Positions 18,152-30,427 of a stretch of DNA of 64,000 nucleotides are shown here, one piece after another. Origin of the DNA: Leisingera sp. S132 (GTDB lineage: Bacteria; Pseudomonadota; Alphaproteobacteria; Rhodobacterales; Rhodobacteraceae); contig NZ_CP083553.1 in NCBI RefSeq assembly GCF_025144465.1, positions 1,734,001 to 1,798,000 on the forward strand. The letters are read 5' to 3'. Position 1 is the first letter of the stretch, and each line of letters opens with the position of its first letter. The translations under genes were made by a program, and so were the position numbers. The notes below the pieces were generated by a model, which saw only the letters and a list, made by a program, of their open reading frames with translations, made no database searches and was not told the origin of the DNA.

Positions 18152-19078
18152 ATGGCTTTGCTGAACTTTAAGAAACGCGACACTGGCGCAGGCCAAACCG
18201 CCACCCCCGAAATGGAAGCTTTCCTGAAAGGCTATTCCATCGAGGTGATGCCGCGCACCGCTGCCAAGGTCGAAGATTTCCGCGACCTGCTGCCCGCCGG
18301 AACCCGCGTCTACATCGCGCACATCGAAGGCACCCCGATCGAGGACATGGTCGAGACCGCCAAGCGTATCGCTGGCGAAGGCTATGATGTTATGCCGCAC
18401 TTCCCGGCGCGGATCATCAAGGACAAGGCGACGCTCGGCGACTGGATCAACCGCTACCAGGGCGAAGCGGGCGTCAAGCAGGGCCTGATCCTGGCCGGGG
18501 GCGTTGCCAAGCCGCATGGCGAGTTCGACAGCTCGATGCAATTGCTGGAAACCGGCCTGTTCGACCAGGCGGGCTTTACCAACCTGCACGTTGCGGGGCA
18601 CCCCGAGCCGAACCTGGACATCGACCCCAAGGGCGGCCGCGCCAATACCTATGCGGCGCTGGACTGGAAACAGGAATTCTCCAAGCGCACCGACGCCCGG
18701 ATGGCGCTGGCGACCCAATTCTGCTTTGAGGCTCAGCCCGTGATCGACTGGGTGAATGAGCTGAATGAGCGCGGCATGAACCTGCCGGTTCACATTGGCA
18801 TCGCAGGCCCGGCCAAGCTGCAGACCATGATCAAGTTCGCTATCGCTTGCGGCGTCGGCCCGTCGCTGAAAGTTCTGCAGAAGCGCGCCAAGGACGTGTC
18901 CAAGCTGCTGCTGCCGCATGAGCCGGGCGAGGTTCTGGCAGGTCTGGCAGCCCATAAGGCAGCCAATTCTGACTTTGCAATCGAGAAGGTTCACTTCTTC
19001 CCGCTGGGCGGCATCAAGACCAATGCCACCTGGGCCATCAACAACGGCGGCGACTCCGCCAAGCCGGTTAACTCCTAA
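18152..19078 (+). CDS. Methylenetetrahydrofolate reductase family protein (MetF-like)
   Basis: This 308-residue protein falls in the methylenetetrahydrofolate reductase superfamily, a flavin TIM barrel interconverting methylene- and methyl-tetrahydrofolate. The catalytic glutamate is likely E31 in 'YSIEVMPRTA', matching the E-F-F-P-P-R motif of E. coli MetF. 'GGVAKPHGEF' and 'AGHPEPN' also align with the family (folate/FAD region). It is divergent from canonical MetF and is flanked by a methyl-THF:corrinoid methyltransferase 9 bases downstream, suggesting oxidation of methyl-THF made from methylated substrates. The ATG at 18152 follows GGGAGG; a GTG one codon earlier is possible. Confidence 0.85.
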   Translation: MALLNFKKRDTGAGQTATPEMEAFLKGYSIEVMPRTAAKVEDFRDLLPAGTRVYIAHIEGTPIEDMVETAKRIAGEGYDVMPHFPARIIKDKATLGDWINRYQGEAGVKQGLILAGGVAKPHGEFDSSMQLLETGLFDQAGFTNLHVAGHPEPNLDIDPKGGRANTYAALDWKQEFSKRTDARMALATQFCFEAQPVIDWVNELNERGMNLPVHIGIAGPAKLQTMIKFAIACGVGPSLKVLQKRAKDVSKLLLPHEPGEVLAGLAAHKAANSDFAIEKVHFFPLGGIKTNATWAINNGGDSAKPVNS

Positions 19079-19087
19079 GGATCCACA

Positions 19088-20149
<1,062 letters not shown>

Positions 20150-20171
20150 TCCGCGACCAGCAAATCAACAC

Positions 20172-20203
20172 AAAGGCCGGGCAGCAATGCCTGGCCTTTT
20201 TTT
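20172..20203 (+). terminator. Intrinsic terminator of the one-carbon operon
   Basis: AAAGGCCGGGCA pairs with TGCCTGGCCTTT (one G-U pair) around a 4-base loop, 22 bases after the methyltransferase stop, and runs into a T-tract of seven. This is a classic rho-independent terminator. Confidence 0.9.
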
Positions 20204-20333
20204 ATGGCAAATTCAAAGTGTTGGGTGCGTCTTCTGAAGTGTGCTAAAGCCTGCTGTGCATGGCTGGAGGCCAGCGTGCCGACCCGGCGGGGGCTGAAGC
20301 ATTCAGTTTTGGGAAGCGGTCTGTAAGGGAAAG

Positions 20334-20423
20334 TGGCGGAGAGACAGGGATTCGAACCCTGGGTGGGCTTGCACCCACAACGGTTTTCGAGACCGCCCCG
20401 TTCGACCACTCCGGCACCTCTCC
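20334..20423 (-). tRNA. tRNA-Ser (anticodon CGA)
   Basis: The 90-base minus-strand sequence folds as a class II tRNA. The acceptor stem is GGAGAGG with TCTCTCC (one G-U pair), discriminator G, and CCA is encoded. The anticodon arm is CGGT-CTCGAAA-ACCG, giving CGA (reads UCG). A long variable arm (GTGGGTGCAAGCCCAC) and the T arm CAGGG-TTCGAAT-CCCTG identify serine. Confidence 0.97.
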
Positions 20424-20546
20424 GCGGGGGTCTGGTGGGGCAGCGTTTAAGGTTGATTCCGGACCGGCGCAAGGGGGGATTTGCGCCTTTCCCAAAAAAA
20501 GCCGGATTTCCGTTGCCAGCCAAAGGTTTTTGCCTAGATTTGCACT

Positions 20547-21398
20547 ATGCAGATGTTCCATTTACCGCCCGCATTCCTGACACGCTCCCTTGTCATGTTT
20601 TGGCTCGCCTGTTGGGCCGCCGTCCTGCCTGCAGCTGCCGCCGACCGGGCACGGGTCGAGGCGTTTCTGGAAGTCACCGGGTTTGACGTGGCGCTCGACA
20701 GCATAGCGCTGTCCGCGTCCACTGCACCGGATATGCTGGGTGTCGATGCCGGTGCCTTTGGCAGCCAGTGGACCGAAATGTCCGAAGATGTCTTTGATAC
20801 CGAAAAGATGCGCGGCCTGGCGCTGGACATCCTCGAAAACACCCTGGACGATGCGGCGCTGGACCATGCTGCGGCCTTTTATGCCAGTGACCTTGGGAAA
20901 CGATTGGTGCGCGCGGAGAATTCGTCACATCTGATTGAGGATGACGAGGTGAAGCAGCTGGCAGGCAACCGCATCATTTCGGATCTGGTCAAGGCCGGCA
21001 GCAAGCGGGTTGCGATGTACCAGCGTATGGGGAGCGCAATTGACGCTGCCGGCACTGGTGTAAAGGCGCTGCAGCAGATCCAGTTCCGCTTTCTGATGGC
21101 TGCTGCTGCTGCAGGTGTGATTGACCTGGAACTCGACGCCGATGAGTTGCGGGCGCTGATGAAGGAGCAAGAGGGCGAGCTGCGCCTCAGCCTGCAGGCC
21201 TCCAGCCTTGCAGCTTCTGCTTATACCTATCAGGAGTTCTCGGATGCTGAAGTGCAGGCCTATGTCGAGGCACTGGAAGAGGAGCCAATGCAGCGGGTTT
21301 ATGAACTGCTGAACGCGGTCCAGTACGAGATCACTGCCAACCGGTTCGAGGAGCTTGCCCACCGTATGGCGGAGCTGACACCGGGCCAGGATATCTGA
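20547..21398 (+). CDS. DUF2059 domain-containing exported protein
   Basis: This 283-residue protein has an N-terminal hydrophobic signal (about residues 14-32, 'VMFWLACWAAVLPAAAA') and a helical body. Acidic, hydrophobic helices such as 'LDDAALDHAAAFYASDLGKRLVRAE' resemble the DUF2059 family, which is periplasmic and of unknown function. A second in-frame ATG at 20595 would also include the signal. It stands alone between tRNA-Ser and rplU. Confidence 0.75.
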   Translation: MQMFHLPPAFLTRSLVMFWLACWAAVLPAAAADRARVEAFLEVTGFDVALDSIALSASTAPDMLGVDAGAFGSQWTEMSEDVFDTEKMRGLALDILENTLDDAALDHAAAFYASDLGKRLVRAENSSHLIEDDEVKQLAGNRIISDLVKAGSKRVAMYQRMGSAIDAAGTGVKALQQIQFRFLMAAAAAGVIDLELDADELRALMKEQEGELRLSLQASSLAASAYTYQEFSDAEVQAYVEALEEEPMQRVYELLNAVQYEITANRFEELAHRMAELTPGQDI

Positions 21399-21434
21399 TT
21401 TCCGCAGGGCGTCTGAAAAGCCTGTGGAAAACGG

Positions 21435-21463
21435 TTGACACACCAGGAATTCCGAACCATAAG
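21435..21463 (+). promoter_or_regulatory. Candidate promoter of rplU-rpmA
   Basis: TTGACA at 21435-21440 and CATAAG at 21458-21463 are separated by 17 bases, a near-consensus housekeeping promoter. The start of transcription would leave a leader of about 130 bases before rplU, long enough for regulation, though no specific fold was assigned. Confidence 0.6.
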
Positions 21464-21599
21464 CCCGCATCCCGGCCCGGAATCCGTGCGCCGGGGTTTA
21501 TTTGTCATACGCCCATTCAAGGGCGCGCTGTTCGAGGCGGCATCTGCCGAAACGCCCGTAAGGGGGCCGTAGGACGCGGTTAGAAAAGGAAAGACGCAC

Positions 21600-22163
21600 A
21601 TGTTTGCGGTCCTCAAGACTGGCGGCAAGCAGTACAAGGTTCAGGCGGGCGACGTGCTCCGCGTTGAGAAACTTGCTGCAGATGCCGGCGACACCATCCA
21701 ATTCGACGAAGTTCTGATGCTGGGCGGCGACGCTCCGGTTGTCGGTGCTCCGCTGGTTGACGGCGCTGCCGTCAAAGCTGAAGTGATCGAGCAGATCAAA
21801 GGCGAAAAGCTGATCCACTTCGTCAAGCGCCGCCGGAAGCACTCCTCCAAGCGCACCAAAGGCCACCGTCAGAAGCTGACCCTGGTCCGGATCACCGAGA
21901 TCCTGGCTTCGGGCGCAACCAAAGCCGCTCCGAAAGCTGCTGCCAAAGCCAAGGCTGCTCCGGCCGCTGAAGCTGCTGCAGGTTCGGACGACCTGACCGC
22001 CCTGACCGGCGTCGGTCCCGCAGCTGCCAAGAAACTGGCAGAAGCCGGCCTGACCACTTTCGCCCAGATCGCAGCCTTGTCCGAAGACGACATTGCTGGT
22101 ATCGAGGCGATCAAAGTGAAGCCCGAGTGGGTTGAGCAGGCCAAAGAACTGGCCAAAGGCTAA
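21600..22163 (+). CDS. rplU: 50S ribosomal protein L21 with C-terminal helix-hairpin-helix extension
   Basis: Residues 1 to about 103 are ordinary L21 ('[14 protein letters not shown]' and '[19 protein letters not shown]'), a 50S subunit protein binding 23S rRNA. The total of 187 residues is far longer than the ~103 of E. coli. An Ala/Lys-rich linker (about 104-128) leads to a second domain (129-187) with '[18 protein letters not shown]', a helix-hairpin-helix-like motif also found in DNA- and RNA-binding proteins. Such long forms are, to my knowledge, frequent in Rhodobacterales. The gene is followed 11 bases later by rpmA, the standard pair. Confidence 0.96.
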   Translation: MFAVLKTGGKQYKVQAGDVLRVEKLAADAGDTIQFDEVLMLGGDAPVVGAPLVDGAAVKAEVIEQIKGEKLIHFVKRRRKHSSKRTKGHRQKLTLVRITEILASGATKAAPKAAAKAKAAPAAEAAAGSDDLTALTGVGPAAAKKLAEAGLTTFAQIAALSEDDIAGIEAIKVKPEWVEQAKELAKG

Positions 22164-22174
22164 GGAGAGAGAGA

Positions 22175-22444
22175 ATGGCACATAAAAAAGCTGGCGGTTC
22201 CTCCCGTAACGGCCGCGACTCTGCTGGTCGCCGCCTTGGCGTGAAACTCTACGGTGGCCAGGCAGCCATCGCAGGCAACATCATCGTTCGTCAGCGCGGC
22301 ACCAAGTTCTGGGCCGGCGAAGGCGTTGGCATGGGCAAGGACCACACTCTCTTTGCAACTGCTGACGGTGCTGTGAGCTTCCGCAAGGGCCTGAAAGGCC
22401 GCACCTTTGTATCGGTTCTCCCAGTGGCGGAGGCCGCTGAGTAA
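22175..22444 (+). CDS. rpmA: 50S ribosomal protein L27
   Basis: The 89-residue basic protein starts '[16 protein letters not shown]', the invariant N-terminus of L27 whose first residues reach the peptidyl-transferase centre. '[24 protein letters not shown]' is the conserved core. The length is typical. It has a strong AAGGAGAGAGA ribosome binding site and is cotranscribed with rplU. Confidence 0.98.
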   Translation: MAHKKAGGSSRNGRDSAGRRLGVKLYGGQAAIAGNIIVRQRGTKFWAGEGVGMGKDHTLFATADGAVSFRKGLKGRTFVSVLPVAEAAE

Positions 22445-22471
22445 GCCGACCCGAAGGGTAAAGAAATCTTT

Positions 22472-22502
22472 AGGGGGATCGGCTATAAGGCCGGTCCCCT
22501 TT
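22472..22502 (+). terminator. Terminator-like hairpin after rpmA
   Basis: GGGGATCGGC pairs with GCCGGTCCCC (one G-U pair) around TATAAG, 27 bases after the rpmA stop. Only three T residues follow directly, with TTTTGG a little later, so it is a moderate candidate. Confidence 0.6.
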
Positions 22503-22693
22503 GCCGTTTTGGACTGTGAGAATGTGATGAGTTTTTCTGGAAAGCCTGGCCATCGAACGCGCATGAAATGTGTTCACGCCCGGCAAACGGGAATTTTTCC
22601 ACAATTTGAACGTTGTAACTATTGCCGCCGCAGCCGCGCGGACACATCTCAAGCAGGCAGCCGAAAGACTGCGGGCTGAGGAGGAGCAGACCC

Positions 22694-23230
22694 ATGAACC
22701 TGGAACAGATTGTGTGCCAGCAAATCATCGAAACCGAACGTTTTGTGCTGCGGCCTCTGCGAAAGTCAGATGCCGGCCTGATTGAGCACTACGTCAGCGA
22801 CCAGCGGGTGGCCCGCATGACCCGCTCGGTACCCCATCCGCTGCCACCGGGCGCGGCTGAAGCGTTTGTGGCCCGTGCCATGGCTGATGAGCGGGACGAA
22901 GATGTTTGGGTGATCGACGGCACCGTTGAAGGCGATTCCGAACTGAAGGGTGTCATCGGGCTCAAGCGGATGGACCGAAATCAGTCGGAGGTTTCCTATT
23001 GGACTGCGCCGCCGTTCTGGAACACCGGGCTTGCTTCTGCAGCGCTCAAGGCGCTGGTAGATGCCAACCCGCAGAACAACGATGCGATGTTCGCCTGTGT
23101 TTTCCAGGATAATCCCGCTTCGGCCCGGGTGCTGATCCATTGCGGGTTTGATTACCTGGGCGACGCCGAAAGCTATTCGGTGGCCCGCGACGCAACTGTC
23201 CCAACCTGGACTTACAGCCGAAAACTGTGA
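22694..23230 (+). CDS. GNAT family N-acetyltransferase (RimJ/RimL-like)
   Basis: The 178-residue protein has the GNAT fold of the RimJ/RimL subfamily. It begins 'TERFVLRPLRKSDAGLIEHY', shows 'GVIGLKRMDRNQSEVSYW' as the central strand pair and 'VFQDNPASARVLIHCGF' as the acetyl-CoA-binding helix with the conserved N-x-x-S. The expected pyrophosphate loop Q/RxxGxG/A is weak ('WNTGLASAALKAL'). ATG 22694 is chosen for its GAGGAG; a frame extension upstream is probably untranslated. It would acetylate an amine or protein N-terminus; the substrate is not known. It precedes obgE. Confidence 0.85.
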   Translation: MNLEQIVCQQIIETERFVLRPLRKSDAGLIEHYVSDQRVARMTRSVPHPLPPGAAEAFVARAMADERDEDVWVIDGTVEGDSELKGVIGLKRMDRNQSEVSYWTAPPFWNTGLASAALKALVDANPQNNDAMFACVFQDNPASARVLIHCGFDYLGDAESYSVARDATVPTWTYSRKL

Positions 23231-23339
23231 TTGGCGCGGCGCGCGCTTTGCGGTAAGGCAATCGAAACAGTCCCGCCTCGGCTCCGGGCCTTGGCGGGAC
23301 ACTTATACTGCGCGGACGGGCAGGGACCTGCCGTATTAA

Positions 23340-25477
<2,138 letters not shown>

Positions 25478-25552
25478 ACGCACCACCTGATAGTTTATTC
25501 CAGCCGGGATGGCATGCAGCGCCAGACAGGGACCGGCAAGGGCACGAGACAT

Positions 25553-26818
25553 ATGAAAGACAATGAAAATATCCCCGCCGTGATGGCGGAGCTTGGCAAA
25601 CGTGCAAAGCAAGCGGCGCAAATCCTGGCAACGGCCAGTGCGGAACGCAAACATGCAGCCTTGATCGGCGCTGCCGAGGCGGTTTGGAGCCGCCGGGCGG
25701 AGATCATCGCGGCAAACGCCAAGGATTTAGAGTTTGGCCGAAACAAGGGCCTGTCGGACGCGATGATGGACCGTCTGATGCTGGACGAACCCCGCATCCA
25801 AGGCATCGTTGACGGCCTGCGCGCGGTTGCAGAGCAGCGCGATCCGGTTGGCGAGGTGATGGAAGAGTGGGAGCAGCCCACAGGCCTGAAGATCCAGCGC
25901 GTCCGCACCCCTCTGGGTGTGATTGGCGTGATCTATGAAAGCAGGCCCAATGTAACGGCAGACGCTGGCGCGCTCTGCCTGAAATCGGGTAATGCGGTGA
26001 TCCTGCGCGGCGGCTCCGAAAGCTTCCATTCCTCACTCGCGATCCATGCCTGCCTGGCAGAAGGCCTGAAATCGGCAGGCTTGCCGGAGGGCGCGGTGCA
26101 GCTGGTTCCGACCCGCGACCGCGCCGCGGTTCAGGAACTGCTGACCATGACAGACTATGTCGATGTCATTGTTCCGCGTGGCGGCAAAGGGCTGGTCGGG
26201 CTTGTCCAGCGCGAGGCTCGGGTGCCTGTCTTTGCGCATCTTGAGGGCATCGTTCATATCTACCTGGACAAGGCTGCCGATCCGCAGAAGGCGCTGGATG
26301 TGGTGCTGAACGCCAAGACCCGCCGAACTGGGATCTGCGGTGCCGCGGAATGCCTGCTGATCCACCAGGACATTGCGCCGACGCTGGGCAAGATGGTTCT
26401 GGAAGCCCTGGCCTCTGCCGGCGTTGAAATCCGCGCCGAGGCAGGACTGCCCGGACCGGACGGCATGACCGCCGCAACGGCTGAAGACTGGGGTAAGGAG
26501 TATTTGGATTCCATCATTGCTGCCAAGCAGGTAGCGGGCATAGATGAAGCGATTCAGCACATCCGCACGCATCACTCACAGCATACCGATTGCATCATCA
26601 CCGAGGACGAGAAAGCGGTTCAGACATTCTTTGCTGAACTCGACAGCGCCATCCTGATGCACAATGCCTCAACCCAGTTTGCTGATGGCGGCGAATTCGG
26701 GATGGGGGCCGAGATCGGGATTGCCACCGGCAAGATGCATGCCCGCGGGCCGGTCGGCGCCACCCAGCTCACCAGCTTCAAATACCTGGTGCGCGGCAAC
26801 GGAACCACCCGCGCCTGA
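25553..26818 (+). CDS. proA: Gamma-glutamyl phosphate reductase
   Basis: This 421-residue protein of the aldehyde dehydrogenase superfamily reduces gamma-glutamyl phosphate to glutamate semialdehyde with NADPH, the second step of proline synthesis. '[27 protein letters not shown]' (cofactor region) and the catalytic cysteine in '[10 protein letters not shown]' are present. ATG 25553 gives the family's usual length, whereas an upstream ATG at 25514 would add 13 unconserved residues. It is the last gene of the obgE-proB-proA series and is followed by a strong hairpin. Confidence 0.96.
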   Translation: MKDNENIPAVMAELGKRAKQAAQILATASAERKHAALIGAAEAVWSRRAEIIAANAKDLEFGRNKGLSDAMMDRLMLDEPRIQGIVDGLRAVAEQRDPVGEVMEEWEQPTGLKIQRVRTPLGVIGVIYESRPNVTADAGALCLKSGNAVILRGGSESFHSSLAIHACLAEGLKSAGLPEGAVQLVPTRDRAAVQELLTMTDYVDVIVPRGGKGLVGLVQREARVPVFAHLEGIVHIYLDKAADPQKALDVVLNAKTRRTGICGAAECLLIHQDIAPTLGKMVLEALASAGVEIRAEAGLPGPDGMTAATAEDWGKEYLDSIIAAKQVAGIDEAIQHIRTHHSQHTDCIITEDEKAVQTFFAELDSAILMHNASTQFADGGEFGMGAEIGIATGKMHARGPVGATQLTSFKYLVRGNGTTRA

Positions 26819-26832
26819 CCGTTAAAAATGCA

Positions 26833-26862
26833 AAACGCCGGGCTGTCCGCCCGGCGTTTCTT
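26833..26862. terminator. Terminator between proA and chpT
   Basis: AAACGCCGGGC pairs with GCCCGGCGTTT around a 5-base loop and is followed by CTTTG on the plus strand; on the minus strand the A-rich 5' side supplies TTTTGC. It can serve both convergent genes. Confidence 0.85.
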
Positions 26863-26879
26863 TGCGCAGAATGCAGTTC

Positions 26880-27476
26880 TCAGAACTGCATCGTGATGTT
26901 TTCCAAATTCAATTCCAGCCGCACGGTCCGGCCTGCTTCCTTGGCGGCCTCCGGCAGCAATGCGAATTGAACCAAAGCGGGTGTAATCTCAGCGTTTGAG
27001 CTGCCGCCGCTGACCCGGGCCCACAGTTCATCATCAACTGTGACCTTGCGGCCTTCGCCCACCACGGTCCACTTGCCATCGGCGCAGAAGATCTTGACCG
27101 TGCCGCCATAGGGCAAGGCGCTTTCCAGGCACAGCGCCGACAAGAACGCCAGCCGTGCCTCACTGCGGGTGCAGCCCTCCAGCGGCGACCATTGGTATTG
27201 AATGCGTCCGCCCTTGCCGACATCTTCCAGCACAGAAACCACCTCTGCCCGCGGTGTCTGCTGATCGCCGGCCGAGCCAAAGGCGATGCGAAAGAAACGG
27301 ATGCGCGCATTGGCATTGGCGACGCTGTCGGAAATCAGCTCCAGTTCCGGTCCCGACATGCTGCCGGCCATGCCCAGCAGTTCCAGACCGTTGTTGATTG
27401 CGCCGACCGGGCTGATCAGATCATGACAGATCCGCGACCCTACCAATGCGGCCAAATTGGCGTTATCTACACCCAT
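26880..27476 (-). CDS. chpT: Histidine phosphotransferase ChpT
   Basis: This 198-residue protein resembles ChpT, which passes phosphate from the hybrid kinase CckA to CtrA and CpdR in alphaproteobacteria. The phosphorylated histidine is expected at H18 in 'SRICHDLISPVGAINNGLELL', the DHp-like helix. The C-terminal part looks like a degenerate kinase ATPase domain without nucleotide-binding boxes. ATG 27476 is chosen because the DHp helix starts right after it. Its presence implies an intact CtrA phosphorelay in this organism, relevant to the CtrA boxes at 39936-39973. Confidence 0.88.
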   Translation of the reverse strand: MGVDNANLAALVGSRICHDLISPVGAINNGLELLGMAGSMSGPELELISDSVANANARIRFFRIAFGSAGDQQTPRAEVVSVLEDVGKGGRIQYQWSPLEGCTRSEARLAFLSALCLESALPYGGTVKIFCADGKWTVVGEGRKVTVDDELWARVSGGSSNAEITPALVQFALLPEAAKEAGRTVRLELNLENITMQF

Positions 27477-27510
27477 AACTATTACTTCCTCCGAACTGGG
27501 CCATCCCCCT

Positions 27511-27693
27511 ATGAATGACCTCAACGCTATTTTAGCCCCCGGCATGTTCGTCCGGCACCCGGACCACCCTGAGTGGGGCGTAGGCCAGGTGCAGTCGAAC
27601 GCGGGCGGCAAGATCACGGTGAACTTTCCCGATCAGGGCAAGCTTGTGATTGACGGAGCGCGTGTCTCCCTTATCCCCGTCTTTGATCCATAA
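27511..27693 (+). CDS. DUF3553 domain protein, 60 residues
   Basis: This 60-residue protein fits the small DUF3553 family: 'GMFVRHPDHPEWGVGQVQSN' and 'ITVNFPDQGKLVIDG' form a compact beta barrel similar to the CarD/Tudor-like domain also found attached to UvrD-type helicases. ATG 27511 is chosen over an upstream ATG that would overlap chpT. It is divergent from chpT with 34 bases between start codons, so the two promoters overlap. Function is not known. Confidence 0.8.
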   Translation: MNDLNAILAPGMFVRHPDHPEWGVGQVQSNAGGKITVNFPDQGKLVIDGARVSLIPVFDP

Positions 27694-27800
27694 CGGTTTA
27701 TGAAGGGTTAACGTAATCCCTCAAATTCTTCCCAATTGCTGAGCGCTCTTTGCCTGATTGGAATGGAGCGCTCAACCCTCAACGATGCGAAGGTGAGCAA

Positions 27801-28562
27801 ATGGCAGTCGCCCCCCCGGAGTTTTCAGTGAAAATAGCCGAAACCGAGGATGAGCTGCGCGCCGCGCAGGCCCTGCGCTATGACGTGTTCGTACGTGAAC
27901 TCGGCGGCGGTGGCGCAATGGTTGATCATCAGGCCGGGCTGGAACGGGACAGGTTCGATCCCTTCTTCGACCACATGCTGGCGGTGGATGAGGCCACAGG
28001 CACGGTGGCCGGGGTTTACAGATTGCTGCGGGATGACCAGGCTGCGCAGGCGGGGCAGTTCTATTCCGAAGATGAATACGATCTGAGCACGCTGAAGGCC
28101 TCAGGCCGCAGGCTGCTGGAACTGGGGCGGTCCTGCCTGCACCCCGAATACCGCGGCGGCATGGCGATGTTTCACCTCTGGTCCGGGCTGGCGGACTATG
28201 TTGAGAAACACGGGATTGAGGTCCTGTTCGGCGTGGCCAGCTTCCATGGCACAGATCCCAAGCATCTGGCCAATCCGCTGGCCATGCTGCATCACAACCA
28301 CCTGGCGCCGCCGGAACTGCGCGTCAGGTCAAAAGCGTTTCAGTCCATGGACTTGGTTGCCGTTGATGATCTGGACCGGAAGCGCGCGATGGTGGACACG
28401 CCCGCGCTGATCAAGGCCTACCTGCGGCTTGGCGGATTTGTTGGCGAGGGCGCTTATGTTGACCATGCGTTCAACACCACCGACGTCTGCCTGATCCTGG
28501 ACACAGCACGGATGAACGAGCGTCAGCGCAAGATTTATTCCGGCGGAAAGGGACGCAGATGA
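27801..28562 (+). CDS. olsB: Ornithine N-acyltransferase (ornithine lipid synthesis, step 1)
   Basis: This 253-residue GNAT-related enzyme transfers a 3-hydroxyacyl group from acyl carrier protein to ornithine, giving lyso-ornithine lipid. 'EDELRAAQALRYDVFVRELGG' and 'RLLELGRSCLHPEYRGGMAMFHLWSGLA' are hallmarks of the OlsB/hemolysin-like acyltransferase family, with the 'HHNHLAPPELR' segment downstream. ATG 27801 follows AAGGTGAGC. Its stop overlaps the olsA start by ATGA, which couples the two steps of the pathway. Confidence 0.93.
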   Translation: MAVAPPEFSVKIAETEDELRAAQALRYDVFVRELGGGGAMVDHQAGLERDRFDPFFDHMLAVDEATGTVAGVYRLLRDDQAAQAGQFYSEDEYDLSTLKASGRRLLELGRSCLHPEYRGGMAMFHLWSGLADYVEKHGIEVLFGVASFHGTDPKHLANPLAMLHHNHLAPPELRVRSKAFQSMDLVAVDDLDRKRAMVDTPALIKAYLRLGGFVGEGAYVDHAFNTTDVCLILDTARMNERQRKIYSGGKGRR

Positions 28563-29389
28563 GTATAAGCTGGCAAAGCGGGGACAGGCCCGATCCGGTC
28601 CGGATCAGCCCGCTGGGCTGGGTGCTGGTGCTGCTGCGCGGCCTGCCGCTGGCGCTTCTGGTGTTTGGCGGGCTGCTGGTTTTGCTGACCGTGCGGCTGG
28701 CCGAGCGGCCTCTGTTCGGGCACCAGCGGCCGGTCACACCATTTATCACCCAGTTCGTCTGCCGTAATGCCTTTCGTATCCTGGGGATCCGTTACCGGAC
28801 CCGCGGCACGCTGATGCGGCAGCGCGGGCCGGTTGTTGCCAACCACTCTTCCTGGCTGGATATTTTCGCCCTCAACGCGCGAAAGCGGATTTACTTCGTG
28901 TCCAAGGCCGAGGTCGCCGGATGGCCGGGCATCGGCTGGCTGGCGCGGGCCACCGGCACTGTGTTCATCGAGAGAAACCCCAAGAAGGCCCGGGAGCAGG
29001 CAGAGCTGTTCGAGCAGCGGTTGCAAGCAGGGCATAAGCTGCTGTTTTTCCCGGAGGGCACGTCGACGGACGGCTTGCGGGTTCTGCGTTTCAAAACAAC
29101 ACTCTTCGCCGCGTTTTTCACCGATCAGCTCCGCAACGGACTGTTTGTTCAGCCGGTTTCCGTAGTGTACCACGCGCCCCAGGGAGCGTCCGCCCGCTTT
29201 TACGGCTGGTGGGGAGACATGGACTTTGGCCCGCATCTTCTCAAGATCCTGGCAGCCCGGCGCCAAGGCGGGGTGGAACTGATCTACCACCCGCCTCTGA
29301 GGGTAGCGGAGTTCCCGGACCGCAAGGCGCTGGCTGCCCGGGCTGAGGCGCTGGTGCGCAGCGGCCATCAAGAGGCCTTGACGACCTGA
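28559..29389 (+). CDS. olsA: Lyso-ornithine lipid O-acyltransferase (ornithine lipid synthesis, step 2)
   Basis: The 276-residue membrane protein belongs to the PlsC-like 1-acyl-glycerol-3-phosphate acyltransferase family. It has a hydrophobic segment at about residues 21-45, the catalytic H-x4-D motif in 'NHSSWLDIF' and the substrate motif 'FPEGTSTDG'. Together with olsB it makes ornithine lipid, a phosphorus-free membrane lipid abundant in roseobacters. Because the genes overlap and no other acyltransferase target is nearby, olsA is preferred to a phosphatidic-acid role, though PlsC activity cannot be excluded. Confidence 0.92.
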   Translation: MSISWQSGDRPDPVRISPLGWVLVLLRGLPLALLVFGGLLVLLTVRLAERPLFGHQRPVTPFITQFVCRNAFRILGIRYRTRGTLMRQRGPVVANHSSWLDIFALNARKRIYFVSKAEVAGWPGIGWLARATGTVFIERNPKKAREQAELFEQRLQAGHKLLFFPEGTSTDGLRVLRFKTTLFAAFFTDQLRNGLFVQPVSVVYHAPQGASARFYGWWGDMDFGPHLLKILAARRQGGVELIYHPPLRVAEFPDRKALAARAEALVRSGHQEALTT

Positions 29390-29426
29390 AATGCGGAGAA
29401 GGGCGCCGATTTCTGTGGGACGGGCC

Positions 29427-29455
29427 TTGTCAGCCGGCAAATTCTGATCTATAGG
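29427..29455 (+). promoter_or_regulatory. Candidate promoter of rpsB-tsf
   Basis: TTGTCA (29427-29432) and TATAGG (29450-29455) are spaced by 17 bases, about 120 bases upstream of rpsB. This is a good sigma-70 type promoter; the intervening leader could host S2 autoregulation but no S2-box was recognised. Confidence 0.6.
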
Positions 29456-29577
29456 CGCGCCTACGAACCCGCAGGCGGGGTTTGGCCTGATCAGGGGAGA
29501 CATCCCTGACGGACCCCCGGTTGGAGCATCTGCTCTGAACCCCCGCCGAGGATAGAAACCGGAAAGGAAAGAATAGC

Positions 29578-30348
29578 ATGGCTCTTCCCGAGTTCACCAT
29601 GCGTCAGCTGCTGGAAGCTGGCGTTCACTTCGGCCACCAGACTCAGCGCTGGAACCCGCGCATGTCGCCCTTCATCTACGGCGCGCGCAACGGCATCCAC
29701 ATCATGGACCTGACCCAGACTGTTCCGATGCTGGACCAGGCTCTGCAGGTTGTCCGTGACACCGTTGCCAAAGGCGGCCGCATCCTGTTCGTCGGCACCA
29801 AGCGCCAGGCAGCAGGCCCGATCGCCGAAGCAGCCGAGAAGTCCGCTCAGTACTTCATGAACCACCGCTGGCTGGGCGGCACCCTGACCAACTGGAAAAC
29901 CGTTTCCCAGTCGATCAACCGCCTGAAGGAAATCGACGAGAAGATGTCCTCCGGCGCCGAAGGCCTGACCAAGAAAGAGCGTCTGGGCATGGAACGCGAC
30001 CAGGAGAAGCTGCAGGCCTCCCTGGGCGGCATCCGCGAAATGGGCGGCGTCCCGGACCTGCTGTTCGTCATCGACGTGAAAAAAGAAGCACTGGCCATCG
30101 CCGAAGCCAAGAAACTGGGCATCCCGGTTGTGGCTGTTGTCGACACCAACTGCTCCCCCGATGGCGTTGACTACATCATCCCGGGCAACGACGACGCATC
30201 GCGCGCCATCTCGCTGTACTGCGATCTGGTTGCCCGCGCGGCTCTGGACGGCATGTCCGCTCAGCTGGGCGCAGCAGGTGTTGACCTGGGCGCGCTGGAA
30301 GAAGCACCGGCAGAAGAAGCCGTGGCTGAAGAAGCGGCTGACGCCTGA
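29578..30348 (+). CDS. rpsB: 30S ribosomal protein S2
   Basis: The 256-residue protein has the S2 signatures '[19 protein letters not shown]' and '[33 protein letters not shown]'. It binds the 30S body and is needed for recruitment of S1. The C-terminus ends in an acidic tail (residues about 240-256). It is followed by tsf, the universal order. The ribosome binding site AGGAAAG precedes ATG 29578. Confidence 0.98.
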   Translation: MALPEFTMRQLLEAGVHFGHQTQRWNPRMSPFIYGARNGIHIMDLTQTVPMLDQALQVVRDTVAKGGRILFVGTKRQAAGPIAEAAEKSAQYFMNHRWLGGTLTNWKTVSQSINRLKEIDEKMSSGAEGLTKKERLGMERDQEKLQASLGGIREMGGVPDLLFVIDVKKEALAIAEAKKLGIPVVAVVDTNCSPDGVDYIIPGNDDASRAISLYCDLVARAALDGMSAQLGAAGVDLGALEEAPAEEAVAEEAADA

Positions 30349-30374
30349 TCCGTCCTGTCACGGAACTGACATGC

Positions 30375-30396
30375 GGGGCAGGGTATCACCTGCCCC
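30375..30396 (+). other. Hairpin between rpsB and tsf
   Basis: GGGGCAGG pairs with CCTGCCCC around a 6-base loop in the rpsB-tsf spacer. No T-tract follows immediately (TGTTTTTGA comes 4 bases later), so it may be a processing or attenuation site setting the S2 to EF-Ts ratio. Confidence 0.5.
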
Positions 30397-30427
30397 AAAT
30401 CTGTTTTTGAATTGAGGAGAGCCTAAG

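Noticed and set aside
20334-20423. Integration site at tRNA-Ser or tRNA-Pro
   Set aside because: No integrase gene and no direct repeat of the tRNA 3' ends was seen; flanking genes are housekeeping genes.
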